The translations under genes were made by a program, and so were the position numbers. The notes under the pieces were generated by a model that saw only the letters and a program-made list of their open reading frames with translations, was not told the DNA's origin and ran no database searches. A stretch of DNA of 64,000 nucleotides, taken from the NCBI GenBank assembly GCA_032173965.1, contig JAVUNC010000004.1, positions 64,044,501 to 64,108,500 of the forward strand. Reading direction: 5' to 3'. How positions within the stretch are numbered: the stretch's first letter is position 1; each line of letters starts with the position of its first letter. Origin of the DNA: Sitta carolinensis. Taxonomy: Eukaryota; Chordata; Aves; Passeriformes; Sittidae. Positions 46,901-61,900 of the stretch are shown here, in pieces.

Positions 46901-49900
46901 TTTTCTTTTATATCAGTTTCTGCAATGATAAAATTATTTCAGCCTGAGAAACTGGGAAATACTACAAATAGAAGTAGACAGGCTGTGTATAGCAGTAAAG
47001 TTCAGCATAAAAAAATTTAGAGTAAAGAATTTTAAGCAGTTGAACGAAAGTGCAGACGATGGAGCCCATGTATCCTGCCGGCGAATTGGATTTTGTTCTT
47101 GAAACTTACAACTAAACAATGAATTTCATGGGAGAGACTTGGGATGTGTGTCCAGCTGTGCTCCATCTCCTGTTAGAATTAATAAAGGACACATGCACTC
47201 CCTGATTGTGCCTCTCATGGAGGGTTGCTGCCATACCTTGCTTTGCCAGCTCTGCAAGGCAGGAGGTCACGTAACGAAGGGAGTCTTCCTGAGGGTCAGT
47301 CAAAAGCATGGTCTGGAGGAGACCTTCGACACAGCAGCTCTCAGTGATCCTCTGCCACAGGAGAGAGATTCATGTTTAGCACTTCCATTATGGCTCAGTG
47401 GTGTCTGGGGGCTTCAGAAGTATTCCTGCAGTACTGAGGGCTAAACCATCAATAATGGAAATGTCTCCTCCCAGATCCCCCACAACCAGGTGAAAACACC
47501 TTGGATTGTTCAGAGATCACCTGTACTGAGATACATATTTTATAGACTGTTGTCCCTGAAAATAAACCTTCTGATTTGTTTCTGTAGAATGAAGTCAGTG
47601 TTCTCAGGAAATTGCAAGGTAAACAAAAATAGTTTACACTTCTTTGTTAAACATATGATTTAAGAAACTTCTCATTCAACCAGTGAAATTAGAGAGGTGA
47701 AATTACCCAATCCCTGGTCAGTGTCCTGAAAGATATAAATAGCTGAGGTTTCAATAAACTTGAGTTCTTTTCTTTTTCTGTGCTCTGAACACCTGTTGTC
47801 TGTGTGTTGCTGTGTTCCCTCTGTGCATCACAGCTACAACAGACAGATAGGAGACTTAGCCTGTGCTGACCTGGATTAAAAGCAATAAATGAAACCAAGA
47901 AATGAGTTCTGAATGAGTCAGCTGGAGGTAACTGGTTGCTAGTGAAGTTGAATCATGAAGGCATCAGTTCTCTGGGAGCCCCTAACAATGGAATCTGCCC
48001 ATGGCTGCCTAAGTGAGCTCAGGTGTCTACCAACAAAAGGGAGTATCTTTTTCTGGTACTCATTTTATGCTGCAGTTTTTTAACTTGCTGCTTAGAGGTT
48101 CGAGGTGGATTTGAGACTGCTGCTTTGCAAGCTCCCACACTCTGTTTGTGTCCTGCTGGTATAAAAACAGCACTGCCTTTTTCTGCTTGTGTCAAGGACT
48201 CTTATGTGTTTTAGGGAGAATTGTTTAGAATTTACCCTGGAAACCTGGCACTCCCACTTGTGTCTGTGTACTCACTTATGCAGGGAGAGCTTGTTACTCT
48301 CTATATTATAAAGCTTTATGAAGGTGAAGCAGCTCCCAGCGGATAATAGGATAAAGTCACAGAATTTAAGTGAATTTTAATTTCGAAAAAAGACCGTATT
48401 TGTCAAACTTTGAATGGATGGTCTATTTTTATTCCTACTGTGGGCCTTGAGTTTAAGGGAATCTCGTTTCCTGCAAAAGATGATGTCACAGCTATTTTAA
48501 ATTTATATAATTCTTAGTGAAAAAACCCATACTTTTCCTTCTGGTTGGTTTAAATCTCTGGAACTAGTAGTAATTGGATCGCAAACAAAGAGAAAAAAAG
48601 ACCTGAACTGAGTCTTGAAAAGTGTGTACTAGGAAGTGGGACAAAGCAGAAATGAGGATTTGGTGGGGTTTTTCCTCAGTATTGATGGTACTGGTGGTAC
48701 TGTTTGATCTAGGTACTCTAAAAGGCAAAGAGGAAGGAAGTGCATCCATCAAGATGGATTTCAAAGCAAAGTCAGCAGGAGAGATCTTTGTAGCATTTTG
48801 GCACAGCTAGTATCTTGCCAAAGAGGCAAAATGTACATCAATAGCTGGGGTTCTGTTTCACAACGAATGATAGCTGAAGCATGAGAGCCAGGAAATAAAG
48901 ATTCAGTTCATAACAGATCTCTGATTTTCCTGAATGAGTCCTTTAATCAGTATGAAATGTCCTTGCTAGAAAAACTTTTTATAAGTATGATGCAGTCAAA
49001 TTAAGGTAACCACATCGCTCATAGCAAAAATCAGATATTTCTTATTTTAATTAGCTCTTTTGTATTGTATTAGGAAATATGAATAAAACTACCTTTCATT
49101 ACAGTCCTTTTATTCATACATGCAATTTTGAGTAAAATATATAGCAAATTGGCATATGTTTAATTACCCACAGAATTTTTTAATGCTGATTTGACATGAA
49201 CACAATGGCAACCTCGCAGGGTATAGATCAGTGACAAACATTGTGCACCTACCTGTCTGTTTTTGGAAAGGCTCAGGTTTTTGATGATGCAGGCAGTATG
49301 CCCAACAATCACAGGGTCAGTTTTATGTGCTGCCAGTAACGTCCCCAGGCTCTGCAGTAACTCAGCACATGCCAGAGTGTCCTGAGAAGAGTAAGTAGTA
49401 TCTCAGTTACATTCAGTATGGACAGCACAGTGCAACTTTGCAGTGAGCTATGGAGAGATTGAACTGCAAGAAGAGCATTGGTTTGCTTATTTAAACCAAG
49501 GATGTGGCTGGCTCCAGTGCTGCTTCTTTCAGCTTCTCTCAGGTCTGGTCTGATTGGCACTGACTATTGAGGACTTGCTATGCAAGGCTGGAGTCTTCAT
49601 GGTGGTGTAGTTTATTGTTGTTTCCATCAAATGCCTCACCAGGGTCATTGTTAGTCAGTGTGTGATCCTGACTGGAAGGAGACGTGGTCAGGGTCGGGGT
49701 AAAAGGCAGAAAAAAGGTGAAGTAGCAGCAGCAGTTTGTCCTTGAGTACCTCAGCAATTTACCTGGCTACAACAACGGGTGTATGTTTAAATCAGTTTGT
49801 GATCAGGCACCTCTTTGGTAAACATATCCTGAACAATACCTTCTTTACACACATTCCTCTGCTGTCTGATGATATTTTAGAGGCACTTTGCTGGATATCT

Positions 49901-52900
49901 CTCTCTGAAAATAATCTTCCTCCAACTACCATTAATATTAATTGAATCACAGAATGGCCTGTGTTGGGAGGGACCAACTCCAAACCCCCGGCCATGGGCA
50001 GGAACACCTTCCATTAGGCCAGGTTGCTCAGAGCCCCATCCAACTTGGCCTTAAGCACTTCCAGGGATGGGGCACCCACAAATTCTCTGGGCAACATATT
50101 CCAGTGCCTCACCACCCTCATAGTAAGGACTTTTTTTCCTAATATCAAATATAAACCTACTTTCTTTCAGTTTGAAGCCATTACTCCTGTCCTGTAGTAT
50201 CAGTTCAGAGTCTGGATTACTGCACAGGTAATTACCTCAGTAACAATATGGATTAAGGGGGCACTGCTGTGTGTAAGAGAAACCTGACTTCAACAGAGTT
50301 CGTGTTAGGTCTACAGTTAAAAGCAAAAGATTTCCTCTTGGGAATGTTTTTTCTTTCAGTCTCCTTCCCTTAGGAATTTAGGAGTTTTTTAATGTAGTTC
50401 TTCTATTTCTGCAGTTCTTCTTCAAATTAATTATAATTTCTAATTATAATTATTACAAATAATATAATGAACTATATTATTTTTACTACTTGCAAACCAA
50501 GATGCATTATCAAGGAAGTTCAATATAAAACAAATCATTGTTCCTACACATGGCTGCAAAAAATCATATAATTCTGAAACCTGTGAAATACCAGGATCAC
50601 TAAAGCAGTGTTGAAAGGAAGATGTCTTTAGAAGTTACTTTAAGTTTTCTTTTGCTTAGGTTAAATTGCAAAAGTGTATCTTATTTTCTTTTAATACCAG
50701 CTGACATCTTCACTTAGCTCATTTTAAGTACTGTCACAACCAGCAATCCTAAAATAAAACAGGAAAATAAGTGGAAAGGGCAGTTCTATGCCTAAACACA
50801 GGGTATTTAAAAAGTCCTATAGGCAGACATGACAGTAAATATTCCTTAGTCCTATTTTTCCTCTTTAAAGGAAGAAATTATATAGTTTTAGATAATCCAA
50901 TTAAATTACCACTGAAAACTCTTTTCAATGCTTTTGGACAGAATGTCCTCTTTTCTGTGTAATCCCATCAACTACAATACTTGTTTTTGATTTGCTACAG
51001 CCTGAGAGGAGGAAATTGTCTATGGATTATAAAGGAACTTTCTAATATATAATGACTTCCCTGCCAAGATTTTTTGTTTATTTAGGACCTAAATTAGCAA
51101 GTGTCAGTACTTGAATTTTGCTGAACTTCTTTTTTTGGCTGGAATATGGCTGAGATCCAGATTTTGTTTTCTGGCTCAATCCTGCACAGTGCAAGAGAAT
51201 CACGAGGAAACTGTGAGTAAAAATAGATGGGATGATTCAGATGGATATTGATCTAACTTCTCCCAAGACTAGAATATTAAAAAAATAAAAGGCAAGACAA
51301 AGCATTCCAGCAGCAAGTGTGCTTACAGTTGCAATGCTGCACTCATACTCCTTACTCAGGGATTTCTTGACAAGGTAAGTATTATCCCATTTACCAGTTA
51401 GCAAGATGGTAAGGCAAAGTTATTTTGTACCTGGGATGGAGAGTTAGTGGCACCATCTGGAATAGATAGACCTTGACTTCCAGGTCTTCTGCTCAAAGGA
51501 ATTTGCCTTAAAAGACTGTTTTCTCACTAAGTCTGTCTCCTTAGTGTTTCAGGGTTGGGCTGTCCTTGGGAAAACTGAATACAATTTCCTCTGCAAGAGG
51601 GAAGTTTTCCACCTGCTGACCCTGACTGCTGGGAAGCCTGACCAGGAGACTGCAAAAAGGGGGCTGAAGCAGGGTAAGGAGCTCCTCTGAAACATTCCTG
51701 GGGGTTTGCTTCATGGTAACGAAAGGGCAGATGGATTCTGGGTATTGTATCCTGGGTAGCATTTGTAATAATTCAAGCATCAAACTTGACTTGGTTGTAA
51801 AGGTTAGCTTTGTTCAGTGGTTTGTTTCCCAACAGTTGTTCCCATGGAGAAGTCCCTTTTTCGGTCACGGAAAATTCAGTCTGAGTTAGAGAAAGAAACA
51901 TTGAAAAGACTTGAAAAACAGGCCAGAAAAGGCATGGAGATGGGGAGGCAGGACAGGAATACAAAGAGGTCAGCCTCTTCTCAGAGTGCCCAGGGCTCTC
52001 TCGCACAAAGCAGCAACATTCAGTAGTCAGGGACAGCCGTGTTTGCTCGCTAAAATAAATTTAGAGATGTAAATACTTCTCACTGGAGAATAAAGTGAGA
52101 TTCTCTGCTTTCCAGCCTCCTGCTACTGCCCTTTTTCCCTCATGAAGGATGGGCTGTTTCACCACTGGTGTATCGAGGCTGAGTTCCCAGTGTCTTTGTT
52201 CCCACTGACGCTGACCATGTCTCTTTGTGGCCAGGGGTTTGAAATACTGGTAAAGACAAGTTTCAGGACCAGAGAAAAAAGGATTTGTAAGTAAACTTTG
52301 CTGGGAGAACAAAAAATGTAAACGATGTTTGGAGACAAGAAAAGCAAAACGAGTGAGGACCATGTTCCAGCACACACTGAATGTCTCACACTGAATAACA
52401 TATTTACTGTGCAAAAGGCTCGTGGAGAATCTGCCAACAGCTTTATCAAAAGCAGTACTTGGTCCTCTGCAATTAAATGGCCTTCAACTAATTAACGCAT
52501 TTCAATTGTAAGCTTGTTGAGAGTAAATTGTGTTTTGATTGTCTGAGGTAGTTTGACAAGCAGTGAGGATGTGAGGATGTTCAGTGCTCCTGCAGCCACT
52601 GTGCCTTGAATAGCCCTGTGCTCTCGTTGCTGCTTCCCAGGCAATGAGCTCACCCATTTTCTCCATGACATCCCAGAGGCTGGGGAAGTGCAATTTTGGT
52701 TTGCATAGAGACAACTGAACTGTAACACACCAAGTTTTCCAAACCCAGAGTAAATTTCCAATCAGGCTGAGTTATTTCAGGCACAAGAAGCACCTAAGGC
52801 CACCTGAAGCTATTCAGACCCTGTCACTACTGCTTGAAGCAATGTGGCAGGAAAGGTTCTCAGATATTTTTGCTCTATGTACCCATACCTTCAAAAGCTG

Positions 52901-55900
52901 TTGTAAGCTTAAACACCAAAAAGCTTTCACAACTATGTTCTCAAGGATGTCTTTAATTGCTGTAAAGAAAAGGTTTTTAAAAAATGAGTAAGATGTCAGT
53001 ATTTGCCATAATTTAATTGTAGTCAGATTTTTCATGCTAGCATTGCACTATTAATGGATGGGTTTACCCTGAATGTGGAGACAAAAGAATCATTCCACAA
53101 CTTAAGTCATGAGGATACACAGTCCTAGTGAAAGTCCTAATGCATTAACTAAATATAGACAGGATTTCAAATTCTGTTAGCCCCCCTTTTTGTTTTGATC
53201 CTAATTCAAAATGCATTAATATTTTACAAATGTACTTTTGAATTAAACTGTCCATGTAGGAAAGTAACGTATATTTGCCCTTTGTTCTGTACTTATGCAC
53301 TTTAAATGTGTGCTCTAAATTAGTTTCTCTGCTTTTCAGTGTGTGGGGAAGCTCTGTAGCCAAGAAATAATCTCATTGATTGCCCTCATGGTGGCAGTCT
53401 CTCCTGGTGCTGTGTGTGTCCTCCCCTCCTACACCCATCAGAGACCTATGGTCTGGGCACTGAGGGGAATAGAAGGAGTTGCAGGGAATGCAAGGCTCTA
53501 TCCACATAACCAACGACTCTGACACCCATCTCCCCCTCTGCTCTCTCACTGGTGTCTCCTTTGGATGCCACTCAGCACAAGAGATGGCTCCTCGGGTAGT
53601 TAGTGACAGTGCAGATGCAGTAAACCAAGCCTTGTTATTTTGAGTGGGAGAGAGAAGGGTTGGGAAGTCTTCCAGAGTCTCTTGGTCATTCTCAAAATGC
53701 ATTTCATGGGCAGTTTTGCCATAACAAAGTGTTACCCCAGGTGGTGGCCAGAACTACTCTTTCCCCTGTGTTTTTGGCAAATGACCTCCCATACCTGGTT
53801 GGGTGGGTGCTGGGAAAGGATCCAGAGCAGAGCAATGGAGGCACGACGCACGTCCTTGCTGCCAGAGGCCAGGAGAGAGCACAGCTTGGGCAGGACGTTC
53901 TCAGCAACCATCTCAGCCTGGATGTCAACTGGGGTGGGAAAACAAAGGAGGTCAGGGGGCTCAGAGCACTGCAGGGAGTAATTTAGGCTCTGACTCAGCT
54001 GACTGTTGCCTCAGTGATTAAATTAGAGGGGACCTCCCCATCTCCATGGGATGGGGCAATGCTAGATGCTCAGTTATAAAAATAAACCCTCATTTGCTCT
54101 CACTCCTTTTGCTGAGGGACTAATGGCACATTGCAAGCTTGATGGCAGAATGCAGGTTTGGGCAGCCTCAGTCTGTGTCTGAACCTCAGAAAAAACAGGG
54201 AGGGGAATTTTCTGAGCCCATCACTGGCATGGGGCCAGGTAAGAAGGTGGCAGCTTCTGCTGCACAACCAGAAAGATTTCCAAGCACCACCTATCTCGCA
54301 GTTATGGTTAGCCAGGAGAGAGCCCAGCCATCCCACTGAGTTGTTATACCCCAAGTGCCCCTGCAACCTCAGTGAGTGCACTAAAAGGCAATGCCAGAGC
54401 AGCCAGCAAATGGAGAGGCAAATCTAAGAGGTCAGGCAGACAGGGTGTTTCAAACACATCAAAGAGCAGCACAGCACTTCCTTCACTCTTAGCTCCTCTA
54501 TAACTGTGACAGCTTGAAAATTAAGCACCTCTTCATTTTTTGGATGAATAACTCTACCCTGGAGTCTGGGACTTGAGCATTGAGTGTGTCAGTACTCTGC
54601 CACTATTTCCTGAATATGTCATAGAAATGAATCTTGGACATTTAATAGGACAGGGTTTTTTAGGAGGATGACAAATGCAAGGGAGAAAATTACATTTAAT
54701 GATAGACAGAATCATGCCTTGGAGAAGACATGTCCCCACTCAATAAGCAATTTCAGGAGACATTCTGTCCTAATTGGGTTTAATGCTTAGCAAACATAGA
54801 AAGGAGGAAAGCTTAGCAACTCACTAAGGCTCTGTGCATAAGAACACCTCTATTGCCTTTCTCACTTTCTCCAGATACTCCCCTTGCTACCTGGGAACTA
54901 AGACAGATCTAGTTAAGATATGCACTGCACCTTCCTCTTCCCTTAACATCCAGTTAAAACATAGAAAATGTCTCTTGGCTTTTAACAGGAAAGGTTCTCA
55001 GCCCAGTGTGCTCACTCTGAAAGGCAGAGAGAGAAAGAGTGTGGTTTCTTTATCTTCAAGATATTGCTTACCACTGGTAGCCAAATTTCTTAGGCAAACA
55101 GATGCCTGGCTTGAAACCTGCTTGTGCCAAAGAGGAAAAAAAAATTTAAAATGAGAGAGGAGGAAAAAGCAATTTCAGTAATGCATGTTCTTGCCTATTG
55201 CACACAAAATAAACGTGACAACACTAGCAAGCTTTTACATTATCTTCAAGAATAAATTTTGGCACATTTTTTTTCAAAGTCTTGATGAATTTTTTTTTTC
55301 AACTTCCTAGTATCAGTCATCCTATTGTTGATGAAGAATGGGGTTCAGATGTTGGATTTATTTTAGAACATCTCATAAGTTAAAGGAAAATGAAGGGAAA
55401 GAAATTGTCCCATTTGCTTTGCCTTTTTTTCACCTCCCTTCTACACAGAATTTCAAGTTCCACCCTGAACTGTGGTTTCTTGAAGTTTCTTTGATGTGGC
55501 TTCCAACAAAGCAAAATTTTCAAGATGCTCTTCCTCGAAGCCATACAGTTAAAATTCCAGATACCAAAAAGAAAAAAAAAAAAGTAGCACAACATATGTG
55601 TCAGACAACTTCTGTTACAGACACAATGATCAAAGACAGAGCCTGGACAGGGCACTTCTCACATGATGTTTCAAGTTAATAGCATACAGGCTATCCCAGT
55701 CTAAAGAAAGTGTCCAGGGCTGTAGAACTACTTTAATAATTTCCCTTTGCTTTCTTCATACATTGTAGGACCCAGGTATTTTCTGTTATAGGTGTCTTTT
55801 CTCATGGGAAAGATGCTGCATAGGTACCTGCACAGTAGATAACAGAATGATGTGAGGCTGAAACTGGAAGCCCAAGCTTAAAACTCTACTTGGATGCTAA

Positions 55901-58900
55901 ATCATTCACAAGGGGAAAAGCTACAGCTTTACCTTGTCCACAGGACAGGATAGGAGAGAGATCAGTGTCCGCAGCAGGAACCTGTCACTGGGTCCCAGCA
56001 AGGCTTTGTGGTGCTCAACATTGGCTGCCAAGTTGCTCAGGGCAGCACAGCTGTAATACTGCAAAGAACCAAGGAGAAATGTACAGAGAGAGGTCAGAGT
56101 GGTGACACATGAAGAGAATACAAATAAATTGGAGAAATGCTCAGATTTAAAACTGAGGAAAATAGAATGTTTTTTCACCTGGAGGGTGTTTATGGGGTTG
56201 ACACAATGTGCTGTAGCTGCTACAGCAATCCTGTTGGGGTGTGTTGTATATTCATTAGGACCTTGGCTGTGTGGGAATGTGCTCTGCTGATACAGTGACA
56301 TTGCTGCTGGCATCTAAGTTAGGTCATCTGCATCTACTGTATTATATGTTTACATTGATTTACTCAAGCTGGATGTAGCTATTCCCTAGCATGCCCAGAG
56401 ATCATTTCCAAGGGATCTAATCCATTAATGCTAGGGAGGATTACACATATAAAAGTACCTGTTACTAGGGAGGTATAATTAGAAGAAACAGGTTGAGCCA
56501 CAGAGATGGAAATTTTAAGACGAATCTCAGAGAAATCTAAAAAAGCTGAAAGTCTGTAGAAAGCAATTCCAGAGGGTCTACCTCTTCAGACATTTTAAAA
56601 AAATCTGAGTAGAGATAATTAAACTGATGGAGCAAACAATTCCGTGCTACTCAAAGGACTGAATGAACAAACTATCAGAGTGTAAGGCTTACAACTCTGA
56701 TTCATAGTTTATTTATCAGCACACTTCTGCACAAAGATGAGCTCTCTGCTGAGCGTGCAGAATCACAAAGAAGTGTCTGTGATAGGCACAAAATAGGATA
56801 CTTTACAGATATTTACAATAACAAGAAAAAGATCTTTGCAAGTTATATTTTCTCAGAATACTTAGTAACATTGCTTAGAGTGGAAGATCAAAGTTAGGAT
56901 TCAAAAAAAAGCCCCAAACAAAACAAAAAAGCCAAAACCCAGACGAAGAGACCTATCTGTGTCTTGTCTGATGATCTGAAAGATACAAGAAGGTAGCCAC
57001 ATAACAACCCTGTGCATGCATTAATGTGTGCTGGCAGAAAAAGTTTTGCACCATAAACTTTCTCCTGTGGAGTTAGACAAATTGAGACTTTTAATATACA
57101 TTATTAGAGCTTCACCAAGATGCTCTCCCATGTTTCTCCACTTCAACAGAGAAACCTTTCCTCCTCTCCATTTCTGCATACTGTGGTTTGTGCTCGCTTT
57201 ACGGTCACAGTGTTACTGTTTTAAAATCCTGACCTATTTTAGTCATACCTGGACTTCTGAGTCAGGAGATTCCAGCAGCAAGGCAAGAACTGGTAGGGCT
57301 CCTTCCTTGCATAGGACTTGTTGGATTTTCTCTGCCATTAAAAAGAAAAAGTAAAAGTGTTTTCCTCCTTTCCTCCCTCTCTCTGCAGGCACCATTCAAA
57401 AGGGATGTGCACAGTTTTGGGGTTCTCAAGAGTGCTGATGTTGCCCAAATATATGCCAGTCAGTGAGATTGGAGAGTATTTAATTTAGGACTTGCATAAT
57501 GTAGCAGTATGCAGATATTTTTGCAAAAAGACTAGCAGGCTGTCTGATTAAGCTTTTGATGGTTTTATGCTAAAAAACTGCTCTGAGAATATGAATTGCT
57601 GGAGAAGCTAAAAAGGCTGTGTTTTAAAAAGTCTGTGTTTTAAAGACAAATTATTTAAAATATTCTGAATAATACCAGAAATGTAATAGTCAACTGTATA
57701 GTTCTTTCCAACTGTTTCCTTCCACAACACGGAGTTCAAAGATGTTACTCATGACTTTATCATTTAGCTCTGTGGAATAATGGTATCATCTTGGTAGGTG
57801 AGATATAATACTGGTTTGTTTCAGAGTTAATTATGGTAGTCTAGATATAATTGCAGAAGACCAAGTACTGCTTTGGATAAAGCTCTTGGCAGATATTCCA
57901 GGAGCCTTTAATGTCTGACCTGTGATAGTTATACTTAGCATATTCCAGCATTGAGTTAGTCAGAACAAGCAAAAAGCTCCTAAAGCTCAACTCTGTTGGA
58001 TAAGCTCCTGAGATTGCTTTAAAGGTACACCAAATGCCCTGCTAACATTTTAGGCCAAATTATTTCTTTAATAAATGACTATTTTTTTCTATTTCTTTGC
58101 CTGATTGTTTAAATATTCATATATTAGCCCCTTGTATTTGAAAATCAAGCTTTTCTGTTTTGCTATAGGCAAAAAGGGGCCTTGTATCATCTAAACTTAA
58201 ATCATAAACCTGTGGTACCAACGTGAATGCCATATGTAGAGGAAATAACTTGTTGCTTAGACATGCTTTTATTCTTGTCTTAACCTTTAGGATTATTTTT
58301 CTATCAGTGAGTTTTCTCTTGACAATTTAGGTAAACCATTAGTCCAAAAGTACCTGATTGTGTGAGGTTCAGAATAGCACCAACTGCATTTTGCTGGACT
58401 CTGGGATCATAGGACTTAGCAAGAGACAGTAGGGGTGTAACTCCTCTAGCAGCACCAATAGCCTCTCGGTTGGACTCTGGAGAAAAGAATAAGAGATAGA
58501 AAGAAATCCTTGCTGCCCTCTTACTGTGAACCACAAGCAGGACAACTAGTAGAACTAGTCCTTTGGTGTTCCCTTCTCTGATTTCTCTGCATGCTCAAAG
58601 GAAACTGTTAAAAATTCTGAGAGCTTTACCGAAAGGAAACTAACTCACGACTTCTGGATTAGCCATAAATCACAGCTGGTTCAATGCTTTTGGTTTGTGT
58701 TGTGACTAGGATAATTAAAATATCCTTGAGACCCTTTAAACAGGTTAAAAAAGTGTCACAGTTGCTTCATACCCTTGGTCTCATCAACCTATTTACAGTA
58801 GGATAATCAAAAATGACATCATTAACTGCAGGTAAGGTTTAATTAATTCAGTAGGGTATATTATATATTATTTAGTAGGGCAAATTTCTCTCTTGGAATG

Positions 58901-61900
58901 TACCTGTGCCACTCATTTGACAGCTACAAACAGTGCAGAGCTTTCTAAAGACAGACTTTGATTTAAACACTGGAATTTTTAAAGATGATGCTTCTCTGAA
59001 ATGGCAGTGATTCCTTGCATGGCAATGTATTAAGCTGTACAGTTGTATTCAACATCCTGGAGTACAAGGAGAACTCCAAAAAGTTCTGCAGAATCCCTTA
59101 AGGCTCTTGGATGAAAAACTAGTGGAAAAAAAGGAGAAACTATAATACTTAATTCTATAAAATTAACAATATTTATACACAATTTAAACAATGGCCAGTC
59201 TGTGGAAGTTTGCTGAGAGAAACATGAAGTAGACAGAGCAAAAAAACCCCCAAAAGTATTTGGATGAGACCAACTCTTCAGGTGCTAACTAATTTACAGA
59301 GTTATGAGAACAAAGTTGTTAGTTTTATACCTAGAGCCTATCTAGTGGGGAACTGACACACAGAGATTAGCCAGGATATTTATTCAAGTATAGTTCAGAC
59401 AGTATCAGTTTAATATTCCAGGCCAAGTAATTTTCTGTCTTCCTATGAGTATATACTCAAATAAATAACTTTCATTCTGGAAAAAAAAAAAAATTGAGAA
59501 AAATAGTTGTTCTGGGAAGAGTAATATATTTAGAAATAGCTTTTCCATGTGGGAAGCTATTATTCTGGTGAAATATTCTGGTCCCTTTCCTAGACAAGCC
59601 CTTCTCTAATCTAATCTGCCTGCATACCATTCTTTTGTTTCTCTAAATAGAAACAGATAGTCTTTTGTATGGCTCCAACTGGTGTGATGCAAACTAGTCA
59701 GCTGAATAAAAAAGAGAGGTAAAAAGATTAAGAAAGAAATTAGATATCGGTGCTTCCCTTATTCTTGTACACAACACACTCCACGAATGTTTGTGAATGT
59801 GGAAAAGAACCTTACACTTGAGAAAAGGGATTACAAACATTTGGACAAAAGTTGGGCAAATTCTTTCTTCTATCAGATATTGTGCCCGAACATTTGTTTT
59901 GCCAGTTTCTAATGATAAAATAAATATACTGGATGGGGAAATCGATCTCACTGAGATGTGTAACTGTATTGCCGTCTCTGTAAGAGATGTGGCAGGCTAG
60001 ATCGTGTTTCTCTCCTTGACCACCTGTTTATCTTAAAAAAAATGTAGTCCCTTCAGTGATGCCATTGCAGGCACTGATGCCCCTTGGAAAGCTTTTAGAA
60101 GGAAGCCATGTGTTCGAGATGCTACTCTAAAGTGGGGAAATCAACATCTACTCCAGCTGTGCTTGAATAACTCACTAATTTATAAATTCTCTTTCCACTC
60201 TCTGACATTTGTGTGCTTAAAAATTCCCATCAGAACAACTTTGAATGTGCTTTCCACTCAGTGCATCCTCCTTGTTTTAGCTTAAAGCAGATGTTCAGGC
60301 CCCCCTAAGCCTCGAAGATGTGAACATTTAGTTCTGTTCTGAAGTACTTTGAGTTCTTATCCCAGAACTGATTACTTTCACTAGCTGATTAAAAAGCTGC
60401 AGATAATTGCAACTATGTATGTGTCCTTTTGCTGTGTGGACAAATGCTGGTGTTGGAACAAACTAACCTTCAAATATTTTTCGTCTGAATGGGTTAGTTT
60501 GCTTTTCTTATGTTCAGCTCCCTATTGCAGCAGGGAGACAACCCAGTTTACACATGACCTGCATTAACACTGCTAACCTGTTTCACTCTACATAGTCTTG
60601 TATGCTTGCTGCAGCAGAATTAAGGCCATTCTTAGATGCAGAATTTTAGTCACCTTAAAGCCATCTAAGGATCTTCCTAATTTGGTTGTGCTTCCATATT
60701 TATCTTTTTTGCATAAATGGTCTTCTTGAAGGATACGACTGAACAGGATACTTTTCTGAAGCAGACACTTAAAAATATCAGTCTGCAAGTAAAAATTAAA
60801 ATAAACCCTGGAGAATTGCCTCTTGCTTTAGTCTCATTGCTGTGGGATCTAAATATAGTCTGAAAAACAAATAAATGGATCCAACCCATTTAAATCCTAG
60901 TTAAACTGGGACAGAGATCCCCAACATTGACCAAATTCCAGGCAGCAACCCAGCCTATGCAGGATTGCCTATCTCTATGCTCAGCTTTGAAAACTCCTTG
61001 AGTGCTGTATTTGGAGTACTTGTGCTCAGGACGTTGGTGCTTAAGGGAGTGTGCAAAAGCATTAGAAGACCACAGGGAATGAAGATAGCCTGGATCTGGA
61101 GTAGCTGAGGGCTCCCTGTATTCCAGGTTAGACATCTAGAAGAGCAAGAGTGTCTTCAGAACTAATAGCATCCTTAAGTGCCAAAAAAAAAATCGCTTTC
61201 TCACTGGACTGTTGAAAATAGGTGAAGGAACATCTCTCTGTAAATCTTCAGGGGCTTAACTTCACTGACCCTACACAAAGAAATTCCTTCTAGTGCCAAG
61301 TTTAGAGATGCCATGCCTAATTAGGACATTTAAATGAGGCATTTGCCTTCCACACAGTATGTAGAATTCTTAACCTGACAATAATATACAATGTTTAAAA
61401 ACAAGCTCCTAAGGGAAAAGTGTTTAAAAACATAACACTAAAACAAAAAGGTGGGATAAAATGCAAATCAGCATTTTCATGTGGTTGGATCCTGCCTATC
61501 CACTCCTCCTTTGCAACATAAATACTTAAATGAGAAATAAACACTTTCATCATGCTGCCTCAGCCTTCTGGGATATCAGACTGCAACTTCCCATGCTGGA
61601 GAGGCAAGCTGGCAGAATAAATATTACAGGAAGGGAAATAAATGTTATTCATGGCTTTTCTACAGACTTGTACACAATTTGTACTGGAGAACTATGAGTT
61701 TGCACAAGGTAGAGTAAGACAGACTAACATGATAACCTTTCTTTTGGTAACTGTGGCTGAACTTACCTGTCTGGGTACTAGGAAAATATTAATATCATAT
61801 ATGAAATGTGCATAGTTTAGCAGAAGTTGGTGACAAATGCAAACAGTTCATGATGGATAACAAACTGACTGAAAGCAAACTGGCAGCAATTTTGCTGAAT

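Larger units (their letters stand above)
49382..53794 (-). other. Vac8-like intron with CR1 and an opposite-strand open frame
   Basis: Contains the CR1 at 49944-50205 and the candidate plus-strand exons at 51329-52026. The rest is unrecognised. Confidence 0.65.

Noticed and set aside
53795..53917. Vac8-like exon starting after the inner AG (atccag)
   Set aside because: It only works if the 46-nt exon is skipped and then lacks an ARM helix. The outer acceptor is in phase and restores homology.
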